This document shows, piece after piece, positions 44,398-52,479 of a DNA stretch of 64,000 nt (the stretch's first letter is position 1; every line of letters begins with the position of its first letter). The notes below the pieces were generated by a model, which worked only from the letters and a program-made list of their open reading frames with translations, had not been told where the DNA came from and did no database searches. Position numbers and translations under genes: made by a program. This stretch comes from Qipengyuania xiamenensis (lineage in GTDB: Bacteria; Pseudomonadota; Alphaproteobacteria; Sphingomonadales; Sphingomonadaceae), in assembly GCF_019711495.1 (NCBI RefSeq), contig NZ_JAIGNM010000003.1, positions 62,001 through 126,000 on the forward strand. Direction: 5' to 3'.

Positions 44398-45356
44398 GCG
44401 AATTCGGATTTTCGAGCACCGCAGACGGGGTCCTCGCGGACAAGGACCTGAAGGGTCGTACCGTACTGGTGACCGGCGGCTATTCGGGACTGGGGCAGGA
44501 GACCGCGCGGGCGATGGCGGCCAAGGGCGCACATGTGATCCTCTCGGGCCGCGATGCCACCAAGCTTTCGGCAACGGCCGATGCGATCGCAGAGGGTACG
44601 GGCGCAAAAATCGATACGCTGGTGTGCGACCTCGCCTCCCTCGACAGCGTGCGCAAGGCCGCGGCCGAGGCTAATGACCGCTTCGAGAAGATCGACCTCT
44701 TGATCAACAATGCAGGCGTCATGGCCTGCGACGAGGCGAAAACCGCCGACGGTTTCGAAATGCAGTTCGGCACCAATCACATCGGGCACTTCCTGCTCAC
44801 CAATCTGCTCATGCCACTGGTCGAAAAAGGCGATCAGCCGCGCATCGTCAACTTGTCGAGCCGCGGCCACCACATCGCCCCGGTCGATTTCGACGATCCC
44901 AATTTCGAGAACCGCCCTTACGAGAAATGGCAGAGTTACGGCCAGTCGAAGACCGCCAACGTGCTCTTCGCCGTCGGCCTTGAAGAGCGTCTCGCCGACA
45001 AGGGTATCCACGCTTATGCGCTGCACCCCGGCGGGATCCACACGAACCTCGGTCGCCACATGACCGAGGAGGACATGCAGAACCTGATGGCGCGCATCCA
45101 GAAGGCTGCCGAGGAACGCGGCGAGAAGCCCGATCCCTTCAAGACGATCCCGCAAGGCGCGGCGACGACCTGTTGGGTCGCGACCGCGGATGAACTGGAA
45201 GGCGCGGGAGGTCTTTACTGCGAAGACTGCCACTTCGCTGACGAGGACAATGAGGACACAGGCGGCGGTGTGCGCAGCTATGCGATCGACAAGGGCAATG
45301 CCGAGCGCCTTTGGAAGATGAGCGAGGAAATGGTCGGACAGACCTTCGCCTATTAG
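44394..45356 (+). CDS. SDR family oxidoreductase (retinol-dehydrogenase-like)
   Basis: A 320-residue short-chain dehydrogenase: TVLVTGGYSGLGQETARAMAAKGAHVILSGRD, DLLINNAGVMACDEAKTADGFEMQFGTNHIGHFLLTNLL, IVNLSSRGHHIAPVDFDDPNFENRPYEKWQSYGQSKTANVLF (Ser-Tyr-Lys). The length and the GHFLLTN and YGQSKTAN forms place it near the WW-oxidoreductase/retinol dehydrogenase-like SDRs. It is coupled to the S9 peptidase (ATGA overlap) and overlaps the convergent bufC by 4 bp. Substrate unknown. Confidence 0.93.
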   Translation: MSEFGFSSTADGVLADKDLKGRTVLVTGGYSGLGQETARAMAAKGAHVILSGRDATKLSATADAIAEGTGAKIDTLVCDLASLDSVRKAAAEANDRFEKIDLLINNAGVMACDEAKTADGFEMQFGTNHIGHFLLTNLLMPLVEKGDQPRIVNLSSRGHHIAPVDFDDPNFENRPYEKWQSYGQSKTANVLFAVGLEERLADKGIHAYALHPGGIHTNLGRHMTEEDMQNLMARIQKAAEERGEKPDPFKTIPQGAATTCWVATADELEGAGGLYCEDCHFADEDNEDTGGGVRSYAIDKGNAERLWKMSEEMVGQTFAY

Positions 45357-46120
45357 GCGATAGCTTCGACCATCCCTTCACAAAGCCAGCGCCTGAGCAT
45401 CGTGCCCGCAAGCGCGATCCCCTCGGCTCCTTGCTGCGCCACCAGCGCCTCGCAGACTTCGCCGTAACTCGCGCCGTCCATCATGGCGGTCAGCGCGCGG
45501 CCTTCCGCCTGCGACACAGTGATGAAGACGGGCCTCTCGCCCTCGCGCCAGACGATGTTGGACGAGGGTTCGGTCAGCCGGACGATCTCCGGCAGCTTGC
45601 CCGCTATGTCCAGAGAAGACCACAGGCGCTTGAGATCATGCGCCGTGTCCCGCAGCTTCAGGCCGGGCTTGAAAGCGAGGCGCAATTCGGCCCAGTCTTC
45701 CTCGTCGAAGTCGCCCGCCGATTCCAGGAAGCCTTCGCTGGTCAGTGGCCTTGCGTCGCACGCCACGAAAGCCAGGTGCATCGACCACTCGAGCCATGCC
45801 AGTTCGGCGACTTCGGGATCGCTGGGGAACAGGTACTGGCAGGTCTCGGCAAAGCCCGCACCTGCGAGGTCGAGCGTCCAGCTCGATGGCGGATGCATGA
45901 TGAGGTGGTGTGCTGCGGCACGCGCGAAGGTGTCTTCGCCGACCAGCCGCTCGGTCCGCTCGAAGGTCGCGCGCAAAGCCTCGACCAGCGCGCTGCGGTA
46001 ATTGTTGCGATAAATGTCGAGGCCCGCCGCATGGCGCTGCGTCCAGCCATCGGGCAAGGCGCGCTCGTCATCCAGCAGGCTCTCCATGAAAGCGGTCTGG
46101 CGGGCTGCGAGAGCGCTCAT
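45353..46120 (-). CDS. bufC: bufferin maturation partner protein BufC (DUF2063)
   Basis: A 255-residue protein of the DUF2063 family: MSALAARQTAFMESLLDDERALPDGW, GLDIYRNNYRSALVEALRATFERTERLVGEDTFARAAAHHLIMHPPSSWTL, and AGAGFAETCQYLFPSDPEVAELAWLEWSMHLAF. In known bufferin systems the BufC-type protein binds the precursor and the MNIO enzyme and is needed for modification. Its start overlaps the bufB stop by 4 bp, so both are made in step. It ends in a winged-helix-like C-terminal part (GASYGEVCEALVAQQGAEGIALAGTMLRRWLCEGMV). Confidence 0.9.
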   Translation of the reverse strand: MSALAARQTAFMESLLDDERALPDGWTQRHAAGLDIYRNNYRSALVEALRATFERTERLVGEDTFARAAAHHLIMHPPSSWTLDLAGAGFAETCQYLFPSDPEVAELAWLEWSMHLAFVACDARPLTSEGFLESAGDFDEEDWAELRLAFKPGLKLRDTAHDLKRLWSSLDIAGKLPEIVRLTEPSSNIVWREGERPVFITVSQAEGRALTAMMDGASYGEVCEALVAQQGAEGIALAGTMLRRWLCEGMVEAIA

Positions 46121-46965
46121 GCGGCCCGCGCCTCAAGGCTTCGATCTGCAATGCTGCGTGCGCGGTCGAGTTCGTCCAGCAACTCGCCCAGTGGCGGGAT
46201 ACCGTCGTCGCGCTCGATCATGGTGGCAACCGGGCCGGTTCGGGCCACGGTCCATTCGTAGAGCTCCCACACGGCCTCGCAGACTTCGCGGTCATGCGTG
46301 TCGATCACGATATCGCGTTCAGGCGTCGCGGGCGTGTGGCCGGCCAGATGGATCTGCCGCACGCGTTCCAGCGGCAGGCCGGCAATGTATTCCTGCGCGT
46401 CGAACCCGTGGTTCTGCGCACTGACGTGGACATTGTTCACGTCGAGCAGCATGTAACAGCCCGTGCGCCGCGCCATGGCGGCCATGAAGTCCCATTCGCT
46501 CATCTCGTCTTCGGGAAAGGTGAGATAGCTGGACGGGTTCTCGAACAGCATCGTACGCCCGAGCGTTTCCTGCGCATGGTCGATATTGTCGCACACCGTA
46601 TCCAGCGCTTCATGCGTGAGCGGCAGCGGCAGGAGGTCGTGGCTGTTGTGCGCGCTGGTGCGCGTCCAGCACAGATGGTCGGAGACCCAGAGCGGATCGA
46701 TCCGTTGGGCGAGTGTCTTGAGCCTCGCCAGATACTCGTCATCGAGCCCGCTGGCAGAGCCAACGGACATCGACACGCCGTGGAGGATGACGGGATGCTT
46801 CGCACGCACCTCTTCGAGGATGCGTAGCGGCTTGCCGCCTTCGACCATGTAGTTCTCGGATATGACCTCGACGAAATCGACCGGCACCTCGCCCTCGAGG
46901 AAATCGGCGTAATGTGTCCGGCGAAGGCCGAGGCCGTAGCCGTGAAAGGGTGCGATGGAGGTCAT
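46117..46965 (-). CDS. bufB: MNIO-type (DUF692) multinuclear iron enzyme BufB
   Basis: A 282-residue TIM-barrel protein of the DUF692/MNIO family, which oxidatively modifies cysteine residues of peptide precursors using a multi-iron site. Metal-ligand motifs are VDFVEVISENYM, HPVILHGVSMSVGS, WVSDHLCWTRTSAHN, TMLFENPSSYLTF (Glu-Asn), CYMLLDVNNVHVSAQNHGFD, IHLAGHTP and VIDTHDREV. ATG at 46965 is chosen (MTSIAPFHGYGLGLRRTHYADF), as the upstream codons have no family match. It lies 94 bp downstream of bufA2, separated by a strong hairpin, and overlaps bufC. Confidence 0.94.
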   Translation of the reverse strand: MTSIAPFHGYGLGLRRTHYADFLEGEVPVDFVEVISENYMVEGGKPLRILEEVRAKHPVILHGVSMSVGSASGLDDEYLARLKTLAQRIDPLWVSDHLCWTRTSAHNSHDLLPLPLTHEALDTVCDNIDHAQETLGRTMLFENPSSYLTFPEDEMSEWDFMAAMARRTGCYMLLDVNNVHVSAQNHGFDAQEYIAGLPLERVRQIHLAGHTPATPERDIVIDTHDREVCEAVWELYEWTVARTGPVATMIERDDGIPPLGELLDELDRARSIADRSLEARAA

Positions 46966-46993
46966 GTCCTGCGCTTTCCTTGATCTGATGTGA

Positions 46994-47053
46994 TGGCGGC
47001 CCGGCGACGGGAGGGACGAAGGGGGGGTAAAGGTCCCGATCACCGGGCCGCCA
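46994..47053 (-). other. intercistronic hairpin between bufA2 and bufB
   Basis: TGGCGGCCCGG (46994-47004) and CCGGGCCGCCA (47043-47053) are a perfect 11-bp inverted repeat around a 38-base loop, filling most of the 94-bp gap between the precursor gene and the enzyme gene. There is no T-run, so it is more likely an RNA-stabilising or partial-termination element that yields more precursor than enzyme mRNA. Confidence 0.7.
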
Positions 47054-47059
47054 AAACGG

Positions 47060-47350
47060 TCAGCCGAGGTCGCCGATGGTGCCGCCCTTGGTCAGGCATT
47101 CGCCGGCCTTCATGGCCTTGAAGCCGTGGCCCTTGCATTCGTTCTGGCCCTTGCAGGCATTTTCGCTGGTGGCGCAGTCGGCCTGGCCCTTGCAGCTGTG
47201 AACGCCGTAACAGTGGACGGTGTCTTCGGCATTCAGCGCGCGACCGGTGCTTCCGGCAGGTGCGTCGGCAGCAAAGGCGGTGAGCGAGCTGAGCGCGAAA
47301 GCGGCGGCTGCAGCAGCGGTTGCGGCGGTCTTGCGGGTGGCAGTGTTCAT
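47060..47350 (-). CDS. bufA2: bufferin-type precursor peptide, CKGQ-rich (BufA2 type)
   Basis: A 96-residue secreted precursor. The signal peptide ([25 protein letters not shown]) ends before residue 30. The mature part has six cysteines in [28 protein letters not shown] and AGECLTKGG. The repeated CKGQ motif is the mark of the second class of MNIO-modified, copper-binding bufferins. Cysteines would be converted to thiooxazole-type heterocycles by BufB and exported to the periplasm. ATG at 47350 has TAAGGGATTG upstream. A SigF-type promoter lies at 47417-47442. Confidence 0.9.
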   Translation of the reverse strand: MNTATRKTAATAAAAAAFALSSLTAFAADAPAGSTGRALNAEDTVHCYGVHSCKGQADCATSENACKGQNECKGHGFKAMKAGECLTKGGTIGDLG

Positions 47351-47416
47351 GGCATTCAATCCCTTATTTTTGTGCGCATCGGCGCGGATGGGTGTGCGGG
47401 GGTGCACGAGGGATCG

Positions 47417-47442
47417 TTCGCCGGCGTGGCCCCGGCGGTTAC
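47417..47442 (-). promoter_or_regulatory. SigF-type promoter for bufA2-bufB-bufC
   Basis: On the minus strand GTAACC (47442-47437) and CGAA (47420-47417) are separated by exactly 16 bases, the form described for Caulobacter SigF-dependent promoters (GTAACC-N16-CGAA). The start codon lies 66 bp further on. Confidence 0.88.
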
Positions 47443-47465
47443 AAAAAAGAATTTTCAGACAAGTC

Positions 47466-47491
47466 GTAACCGGTCCGGTTTTGCTTCCGAA
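47466..47491 (+). promoter_or_regulatory. SigF-type promoter for bufA1-bufD-sigF-nrsF
   Basis: GTAACC (47466-47471) and CGAA (47488-47491) are again 16 bases apart, on the plus strand, 66 bp before the bufA1 start. Together with 47417-47442 it forms a divergent pair whose -35 elements are only 23 bp apart. Confidence 0.9.
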
Positions 47492-47557
47492 TGACAGGCC
47501 AGTTCCGGCGCCCCCGACACCGGACGGACCCTGAAAACCATTTGGAAGAGTATCGCC

Positions 47558-47845
47558 ATGAACAGCAAATCGATCGCCAGCCTTGCCGGCCTCGCCCTTA
47601 CCGCCGGTGTCGCCACCGGCCTCGCCACGACCCCCGCCGCCGCCCAGAGCAAGCCCGCGATGGAGAAGTGCTACGGCGTCGCCAAGGCTGGCGAGAACGA
47701 CTGCGCCGCCGGTCCCGGCACCAGCTGCGCCGGAACCTCCACCCGCGACTATCAGGGCAACGCCTGGAAGCTCGTGAAGAAGGGCACCTGCGAGAAGATC
47801 GAGACGCCCAAGGGCAAGGGCTCGCTGACACCGATCAAGCGCTAA
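47558..47845 (+). CDS. bufA1: bufferin precursor, DUF2282 type (BufA1)
   Basis: A 95-residue precursor with signal peptide ([30 protein letters not shown]) and four cysteines in [43 protein letters not shown]. This is the DUF2282 consensus ([35 protein letters not shown]). DUF2282 peptides are substrates of MNIO enzymes and act as periplasmic copper buffers in Caulobacter. No second bufB lies on this side, so it must share the bufB read in the opposite direction. A GGAAGAGTATCGCC site precedes the ATG. Confidence 0.94.
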   Translation: MNSKSIASLAGLALTAGVATGLATTPAAAQSKPAMEKCYGVAKAGENDCAAGPGTSCAGTSTRDYQGNAWKLVKKGTCEKIETPKGKGSLTPIKR

Positions 47846-47885
47846 GCGCTCCCCCTCTTCGCCAGCACCACACGAGGTGACGCAG

Positions 47886-48344
47886 ATGCAAAACGTACTG
47901 ACCCTTCACGATCGCCTGACGGCATTTCTGGCCTCCCGCCTGCCCGAAGGCCTTGCATTGCTGGTCACCCGCGTGGCGCTGGCGGGGATCTTCTGGCGAT
48001 CGGGCCGGACCAAGGTGGAAGAAGGCACTGCCCTGTCGATCAACGACACGACCTACTTCCTGTTCGAACATGAATACACCGGCCTCCCCCTGCCGGTGGA
48101 CCTTGCCGTCCCGCTCGCCACCTATGCCGAGCACCTGTTCCCCGTCCTCCTGGTGCTCGGCCTTTTTACCCGTTTCGCCGCCCTTTCGCTGCTTCTCATG
48201 ACGCTGGTCATCCAGTTCTTCGTCTATCCCGAGGCATGGTGGGCGACACATATCCTGTGGGTTGCCATGGCCGCGATCCTCGTCAGCCGTGGCGGGGGCC
48301 TGTTCTCCCTCGACGCCCTGCTCGCTTCACGGCGCGCGCGGTGA
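47886..48344 (+). CDS. DoxX family membrane protein (BufD-type)
   Basis: A 152-residue membrane protein with four hydrophobic segments: [29 protein letters not shown] (DoxX signature), [67 protein letters not shown]. DoxX proteins accompany DUF2282 genes in many proteobacteria and are called BufD there; their role is not known. ATG 47886 follows CGAGGTGACGCAG; an in-frame GTG at 47877 is possible. It starts 41 bp after bufA1 and 29 bp before the sigma factor gene. Confidence 0.9.
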   Translation: MQNVLTLHDRLTAFLASRLPEGLALLVTRVALAGIFWRSGRTKVEEGTALSINDTTYFLFEHEYTGLPLPVDLAVPLATYAEHLFPVLLVLGLFTRFAALSLLLMTLVIQFFVYPEAWWATHILWVAMAAILVSRGGGLFSLDALLASRRAR

Positions 48345-48372
48345 TAGTCAGGACCAGACGGGAGCGGACACC

Positions 48373-48903
48373 ATGATCGCCGACGAACAGGAAATGGCCG
48401 CCATGATGGCCGCTGCGCAGAAAGGCGATGCGGGCATGTACCGCGCGCTGCTCGCGGAAGTGCAGCTCTGGCTCGAACGCTATTACAGGAAGCGCGTCGC
48501 CCCGGCCCAGCTCGACGATCTTGTGCAGGAAGTGATGATGGCCGTGCACCACAAGCGCGCCACCTGGGATCCGACCCGCGCATTCTACCCGTGGCTCGCG
48601 GCGATCGCGCGCTATCGCTGGGTCGATCACCTGCGCAAGGTCTACCGCTCGGCGGAAGACGAGCTGGGCGATCACGATGCACCCGAAGACAGCAAGGAAG
48701 AGGCCGTGATGGCCCGCATGAGCCTGGAACGGCTGTTCGTGCACCTGCCCGAGAAGCAGTCCGAAGTCATCGAACTGGTCAAGATCGAGGGGCTGTCGAT
48801 TGCCGAGGCCTCGGAAAAGACCGGCCAGAGCGAAAGCCTGGTCAAAGTGAATATCCATCGCGGGCTCAAAAAGCTGTCCGCGCTCGTTGAGAAGGCAGAA
48901 TAA
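48373..48903 (+). CDS. sigF: ECF sigma factor, SigF type
   Basis: A 176-residue extracytoplasmic-function sigma factor. Region 2 is seen as RALLAEVQLWLERYYRKRVAPAQLDDLVQEVMMAVHHKRATWDPTRAFYPWLAAIARYRWVDHLRK. Region 4 is SLERLFVHLPEKQSEVIELVKIEGLSIAEASEKTGQSESLVKVNIHRGLKKLSALVE with its helix-turn-helix. It should read the two GTAACC-N16-CGAA promoters at 47417-47491, including that of its own operon, giving positive autoregulation. Region 3 is absent, as usual for ECF factors. The nrsF gene follows 2 bp later. Confidence 0.93.
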   Translation: MIADEQEMAAMMAAAQKGDAGMYRALLAEVQLWLERYYRKRVAPAQLDDLVQEVMMAVHHKRATWDPTRAFYPWLAAIARYRWVDHLRKVYRSAEDELGDHDAPEDSKEEAVMARMSLERLFVHLPEKQSEVIELVKIEGLSIAEASEKTGQSESLVKVNIHRGLKKLSALVEKAE

Positions 48904-48905
48904 CA

Positions 48906-49547
48906 ATGAACCGGGTTCCCAACTCCCTGATCGACACGCTGGCTAGCGAACTTGAGCCGGTGCAGCCGATCCGCCTGTGGCACGGCATGGCGCTGGTTGC
49001 CCTGTCGGCCGTTGCGACGGTGATCCTCGTCGAACTGCTCGACGGGCTGTGGCACGGCATCGTGCAGGGCCGCGCGTCGGGCATCTTCTTCATCGCCAAC
49101 GGCATGTTCGCGGTTGTCGGTGCGGCCGCGGCCCTTGCGGTCGTGCGCATGGCGAGCCCGAGCGTCGGCAACAGGCAGGACGGCGCGCGCTGGTCTGCCG
49201 GTATGCTGGCACTGCTGCCGATCTCGGCCGGATTGATGCTGGGCGTCGGCGGCCTGTATTCCGCGATCTCGAGCGACATCTACGGTCTCGACTGCTTCCT
49301 TGCAGGCACGGGCTTCGGCCTCGTTACCCCTGCGGCGCTCGTCCTGTGGCTGCGCCGCGGCGCGCCGGTATCGCTCAGTGCTGCAGGCACGCTCACAGGT
49401 CTGGCCGCCGGTGCGATCGGTAGCTTCGCTTACGGGCTTGCCTGCCCGATCGACACGATCGAGCACCTCGCCATCTGGCACACCGCCCCGGTGGCACTGC
49501 TGGCGGTCGTCGGACGGTACGCAGTCCCGCCGCTCGTCCGCTGGTAA
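48906..49547 (+). CDS. nrsF: NrsF-type anti-sigma factor (DUF1109)
   Basis: A 213-residue inner-membrane protein with six hydrophobic segments (MALVALSAVATVILVEL, GIFFIANGMFAVVGAAAALAVV and on). The DUF1109 cysteines are present as Cys130 in GLDCFLAGTGFG and Cys180 in YGLACPIDTIEHLAIWHTAP. In Caulobacter the equivalent cysteines of NrsF are needed to sense metal/oxidant stress and release SigF. Gene order sigF-nrsF with 2-bp spacing is the same there. Confidence 0.93.
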   Translation: MNRVPNSLIDTLASELEPVQPIRLWHGMALVALSAVATVILVELLDGLWHGIVQGRASGIFFIANGMFAVVGAAAALAVVRMASPSVGNRQDGARWSAGMLALLPISAGLMLGVGGLYSAISSDIYGLDCFLAGTGFGLVTPAALVLWLRRGAPVSLSAAGTLTGLAAGAIGSFAYGLACPIDTIEHLAIWHTAPVALLAVVGRYAVPPLVRW

Positions 49548-49625
49548 GGCGCGTTCGTCTAGCACCAGCTTGCAATAGGCGCGGCGAAGGCGCACCCCTG
49601 CTGGCAACACAGAGGGGAGAAATCC

Positions 49626-51404
49626 ATGAAGACCTTCGCCGCAGCCATCGCGCTCGCCACCGCCAAGACCATTGCCCTGCCTGCTACGCCGCTTGCAGCA
49701 CAGGAAGCACCCGCGACGCCGGACTGGGTCGAAACCAGCAACGCCTACACCCAGAAGGTCATCGCCATGCAGGCGACGTTCTTCCCGACCGGTGCCTCCT
49801 CGGCCGGCTATGAACAGTATGATGGCCTCGTCAACGACATGTCGGCCGACCGCGACGAGCGCTATATCGCCGCGGCCCGATCGCTGATCACGGAGTTCGA
49901 GGCGGCCAAGGCCATGGAGACGAACCCCTACGTCCTGCAGGACCTCGACATCCTGATCGGCTCGCTGAAGCAGGACATCGAGGGCATCGAGCTCGGCAAC
50001 AAGTACATGCTCGATTTCTCGCAGGTGCCGCAGGGCATGTTCGGGAATATCGGCCAGCTCCTGTCCGACCAGACCGCCGAACACCGCCGCGGAAAGGCAC
50101 TCGAGCTGCTGCAGCGCTACACCGGCACCTGGCCCGATACCGAGCCTATGACCGAGCTCGCCAAGCGTCGCTTCGAAGCAAGCCGCGGCGAAGGGAAGAT
50201 GGGCCCCTATGTGGTCGAGGTCGAGGAATCGATCGGCAAGATCCCGACCTTCATCGCGGGCATTCGCGACCTCTTCGGCAAATACGAGATCGAAGGTGCG
50301 GACGAAGCACTCGATGCCATGGAAGCGCAGCTTACCGACTATGGCGAATGGACACGCTCGACCGTGATCCCCGCCAGCCGCGATAGCGCGCGCCTGCCGG
50401 AAGAACTCTACGCGCTCAGCCTCAAGCAGGTCGGCATCGACATGGCGCCGCGCGAATCCATGCAGCAGGCCCGCCGCGGTTTCTATGAACTGCGCGCACA
50501 GATGGAAGCGCTCGCCCCGCAGATCGCGGAGAAATACGGTTGGGAGGAAACCGACATGGCCTCGGTCATGGCGAACCTCAAGAAGATGACCGTGCCCAAT
50601 GACGAGATCGAGGACTTCTACCGCGAAGTGAACCGCGAGCTGGAAGCCAAGATCCGCGAGAACGAGATCGTCTCGCTGCCCGATACCGAATTGCAGATGC
50701 GCGTTGCTTCGCAGGCCGAAAGCGCCGCCCAGCCCGCGCCGCACATGCGCCCGCCGCGCCTGATCGGAAACACCGGCGAACAGGGCACATTCGTCCTCAC
50801 GGTTGGCAATCCGACCGCAGGGCCGGAAGACCGCTATGACGATTTCAACTTCCCCGCCGCCAGCTGGACGCTGAGCGCGCACGAAGCGCGTCCGGGCCAT
50901 GAAATGCAGTTTGCCGCGCTGGTCGAGCAAGGCGTATCGCTCGCCCGCATGCTCTATGCCTTCAACAGCGTGAACGTCGAAGGCTGGGCGCTTTATGCCG
51001 AGGCTGAAATGCTCCCGCACGAGCCGATCGAGGGCCAGTTCATCGCACTGCAGTTCCGCCTGCTGCGCGCCGCCCGCGCCTTCCTCGACCCGAGCCTCAA
51101 CCTGGGGCTTATGACACGCGACGAGGCCGAGCGCGTGCTGCGCGAAGAAGCGCTGTTCTCGCCCGGCATGACCAAACAGGAACTCGACCGCTACGAATTC
51201 CGTATGCCCGGCCAGGCAGGTTCGTACTACTATGGCTATCGCAAGCTGATCGACCTGCGCGTCGAGACCGAGCTCGCGCTGGGTGCGGACTTCAACGAGA
51301 AGGCGTTCAACGACTTCCTGCTGAGCCAGGGCATCATCCCGCTCGAACTGATCGCCAAGGCCGTCCGCGAGGAGTTCATCCCCTCGCAGAAGGCGGGCGG
51401 CTGA
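49626..51404 (+). CDS. DUF885 family secreted metallopeptidase-like protein
   Basis: A 592-residue protein of the DUF885 family, structurally related to thermolysin-like/M32-type zinc peptidases. An N-terminal signal (MKTFAAAIALATAKTIALPATPLAAQ) precedes a long helical domain. The metal motif is SWTLSAHEARPGHEMQFAALVEQGVSLARM (HExxxGHE type), followed by VEGWALYAEAEM and PGQAGSYYYGYRKLIDLR. It probably cleaves peptides in the periplasm, though the substrate is unknown. An AGAGGGGAGAAATCC ribosome site precedes it. It is 78 bp after nrsF and probably a separate unit. Confidence 0.92.
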   Translation: MKTFAAAIALATAKTIALPATPLAAQEAPATPDWVETSNAYTQKVIAMQATFFPTGASSAGYEQYDGLVNDMSADRDERYIAAARSLITEFEAAKAMETNPYVLQDLDILIGSLKQDIEGIELGNKYMLDFSQVPQGMFGNIGQLLSDQTAEHRRGKALELLQRYTGTWPDTEPMTELAKRRFEASRGEGKMGPYVVEVEESIGKIPTFIAGIRDLFGKYEIEGADEALDAMEAQLTDYGEWTRSTVIPASRDSARLPEELYALSLKQVGIDMAPRESMQQARRGFYELRAQMEALAPQIAEKYGWEETDMASVMANLKKMTVPNDEIEDFYREVNRELEAKIRENEIVSLPDTELQMRVASQAESAAQPAPHMRPPRLIGNTGEQGTFVLTVGNPTAGPEDRYDDFNFPAASWTLSAHEARPGHEMQFAALVEQGVSLARMLYAFNSVNVEGWALYAEAEMLPHEPIEGQFIALQFRLLRAARAFLDPSLNLGLMTRDEAERVLREEALFSPGMTKQELDRYEFRMPGQAGSYYYGYRKLIDLRVETELALGADFNEKAFNDFLLSQGIIPLELIAKAVREEFIPSQKAGG

Positions 51405-51407
51405 TAG

Positions 51408-52409
51408 CTAGAGCCAGCGCAATCGCCTGAACACCACGATCAGCGCGACGAACAGGAACAGGCACAGGGCTACCACGCGCCAGAAGGCGTCGGGGTCGTC
51501 CATGCCGGGCATGCCGCCCACATTGATGCCGAGCAGTCCGGTCAGAAAGCCGAGCGGCAGGAAAATTCCCGCCACGATGGTGAGCATGTAGGTCGCGTGC
51601 TCGCTGCTCGCGAGGCTGCGGGCGCGCAGTTCGTCCTGCAGCACCAGCGCGCTTTCCTTGCTGATGTCGATATCGTCGAGATAGCGGCGCAGGCGCGCGA
51701 TACTTTCGGCGATCTCGCGGCGGTCTTCTTCCTCGAACCAGTAGGGAGAATCGCGGCTGATCTGTTCGAGCGCCTCGTGCTGCGGCGCCATGTGGCGTTT
51801 CAGGCCAAGGCAGTTGCGCCGGATGGTGGAGATGCGTTTCAGCATGCCTTCCGGATCCTTTTCGGGATCCTCGTCCTCCAGCGTGTCGAGCACGAAGTTC
51901 ATGTCGACGATCGACTGGCTCATTCGTGCGATCATAAGTTCGGCGAGCAGCGTGATCGTGGCCCCCGCATCGGGCGGCCCGCTCCCGCGGTCGAGCATGG
52001 CCATGACCTCGCGCGGTGTTTGTAGCGGATGACGGCGCAGCGTGACGAGCCGCCGCCCGTCGCACCACAATTGCATGGAGATCATGTCTTCCGGTTCCGC
52101 ACCGGGATTGAAGTTGATCCCGCGCAGAGTTCCGACAAGCGTTTCGCCATCGCGGAAGGCACGCGGGCGGGTCTGGTCGCTGGTGAGCAATTCGGCCGTG
52201 GGTTCGGGGACGTGGAGCTGCTCCTCCAGCCATGCCTGTACGCCCGGGCGATTGCGGCACAGATGCAGCCACAGGACCTCGCCCGGCGCTGCGGGTTGCC
52301 AGGCCTGCGCTTCTTCCCAGCCGATCTCGCGCGCCCCGCCCTTGCCGTCGAGGACGCGCCCGAAAAGGAGCGCTTCCGTCGTAATGATCTCGTCAGTGTC
52401 TTCGCTCAT
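51408..52409 (-). CDS. CorA/ZntB family divalent metal transporter
   Basis: A 333-residue member of the 2-TM GxN channel family. The long N-terminal cytoplasmic domain ([40 protein letters not shown]) and helical stalk ([65 protein letters not shown]) lead to the pore. The signature is GINVGGMPG instead of CorA GMN, the form typical of ZntB-like zinc transporters. Direction and metal are inferred only. It converges on the DUF885 gene with a 3-bp gap and faces ispG. Confidence 0.92.
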   Translation of the reverse strand: MSEDTDEIITTEALLFGRVLDGKGGAREIGWEEAQAWQPAAPGEVLWLHLCRNRPGVQAWLEEQLHVPEPTAELLTSDQTRPRAFRDGETLVGTLRGINFNPGAEPEDMISMQLWCDGRRLVTLRRHPLQTPREVMAMLDRGSGPPDAGATITLLAELMIARMSQSIVDMNFVLDTLEDEDPEKDPEGMLKRISTIRRNCLGLKRHMAPQHEALEQISRDSPYWFEEEDRREIAESIARLRRYLDDIDISKESALVLQDELRARSLASSEHATYMLTIVAGIFLPLGFLTGLLGINVGGMPGMDDPDAFWRVVALCLFLFVALIVVFRRLRWL

Positions 52410-52479
52410 TCAAGCCTCATGCAGCAAGTCGCTGTGCCTGTCATTGCTCCTTCATCAACCCTCCCCTATATCGCGCCAC

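Noticed and set aside
48672-51020. 782-codon minus-strand frame
   Set aside because: Antisense to sigF, nrsF and the DUF885 gene; low-complexity His/Arg/Val composition typical of shadow frames.
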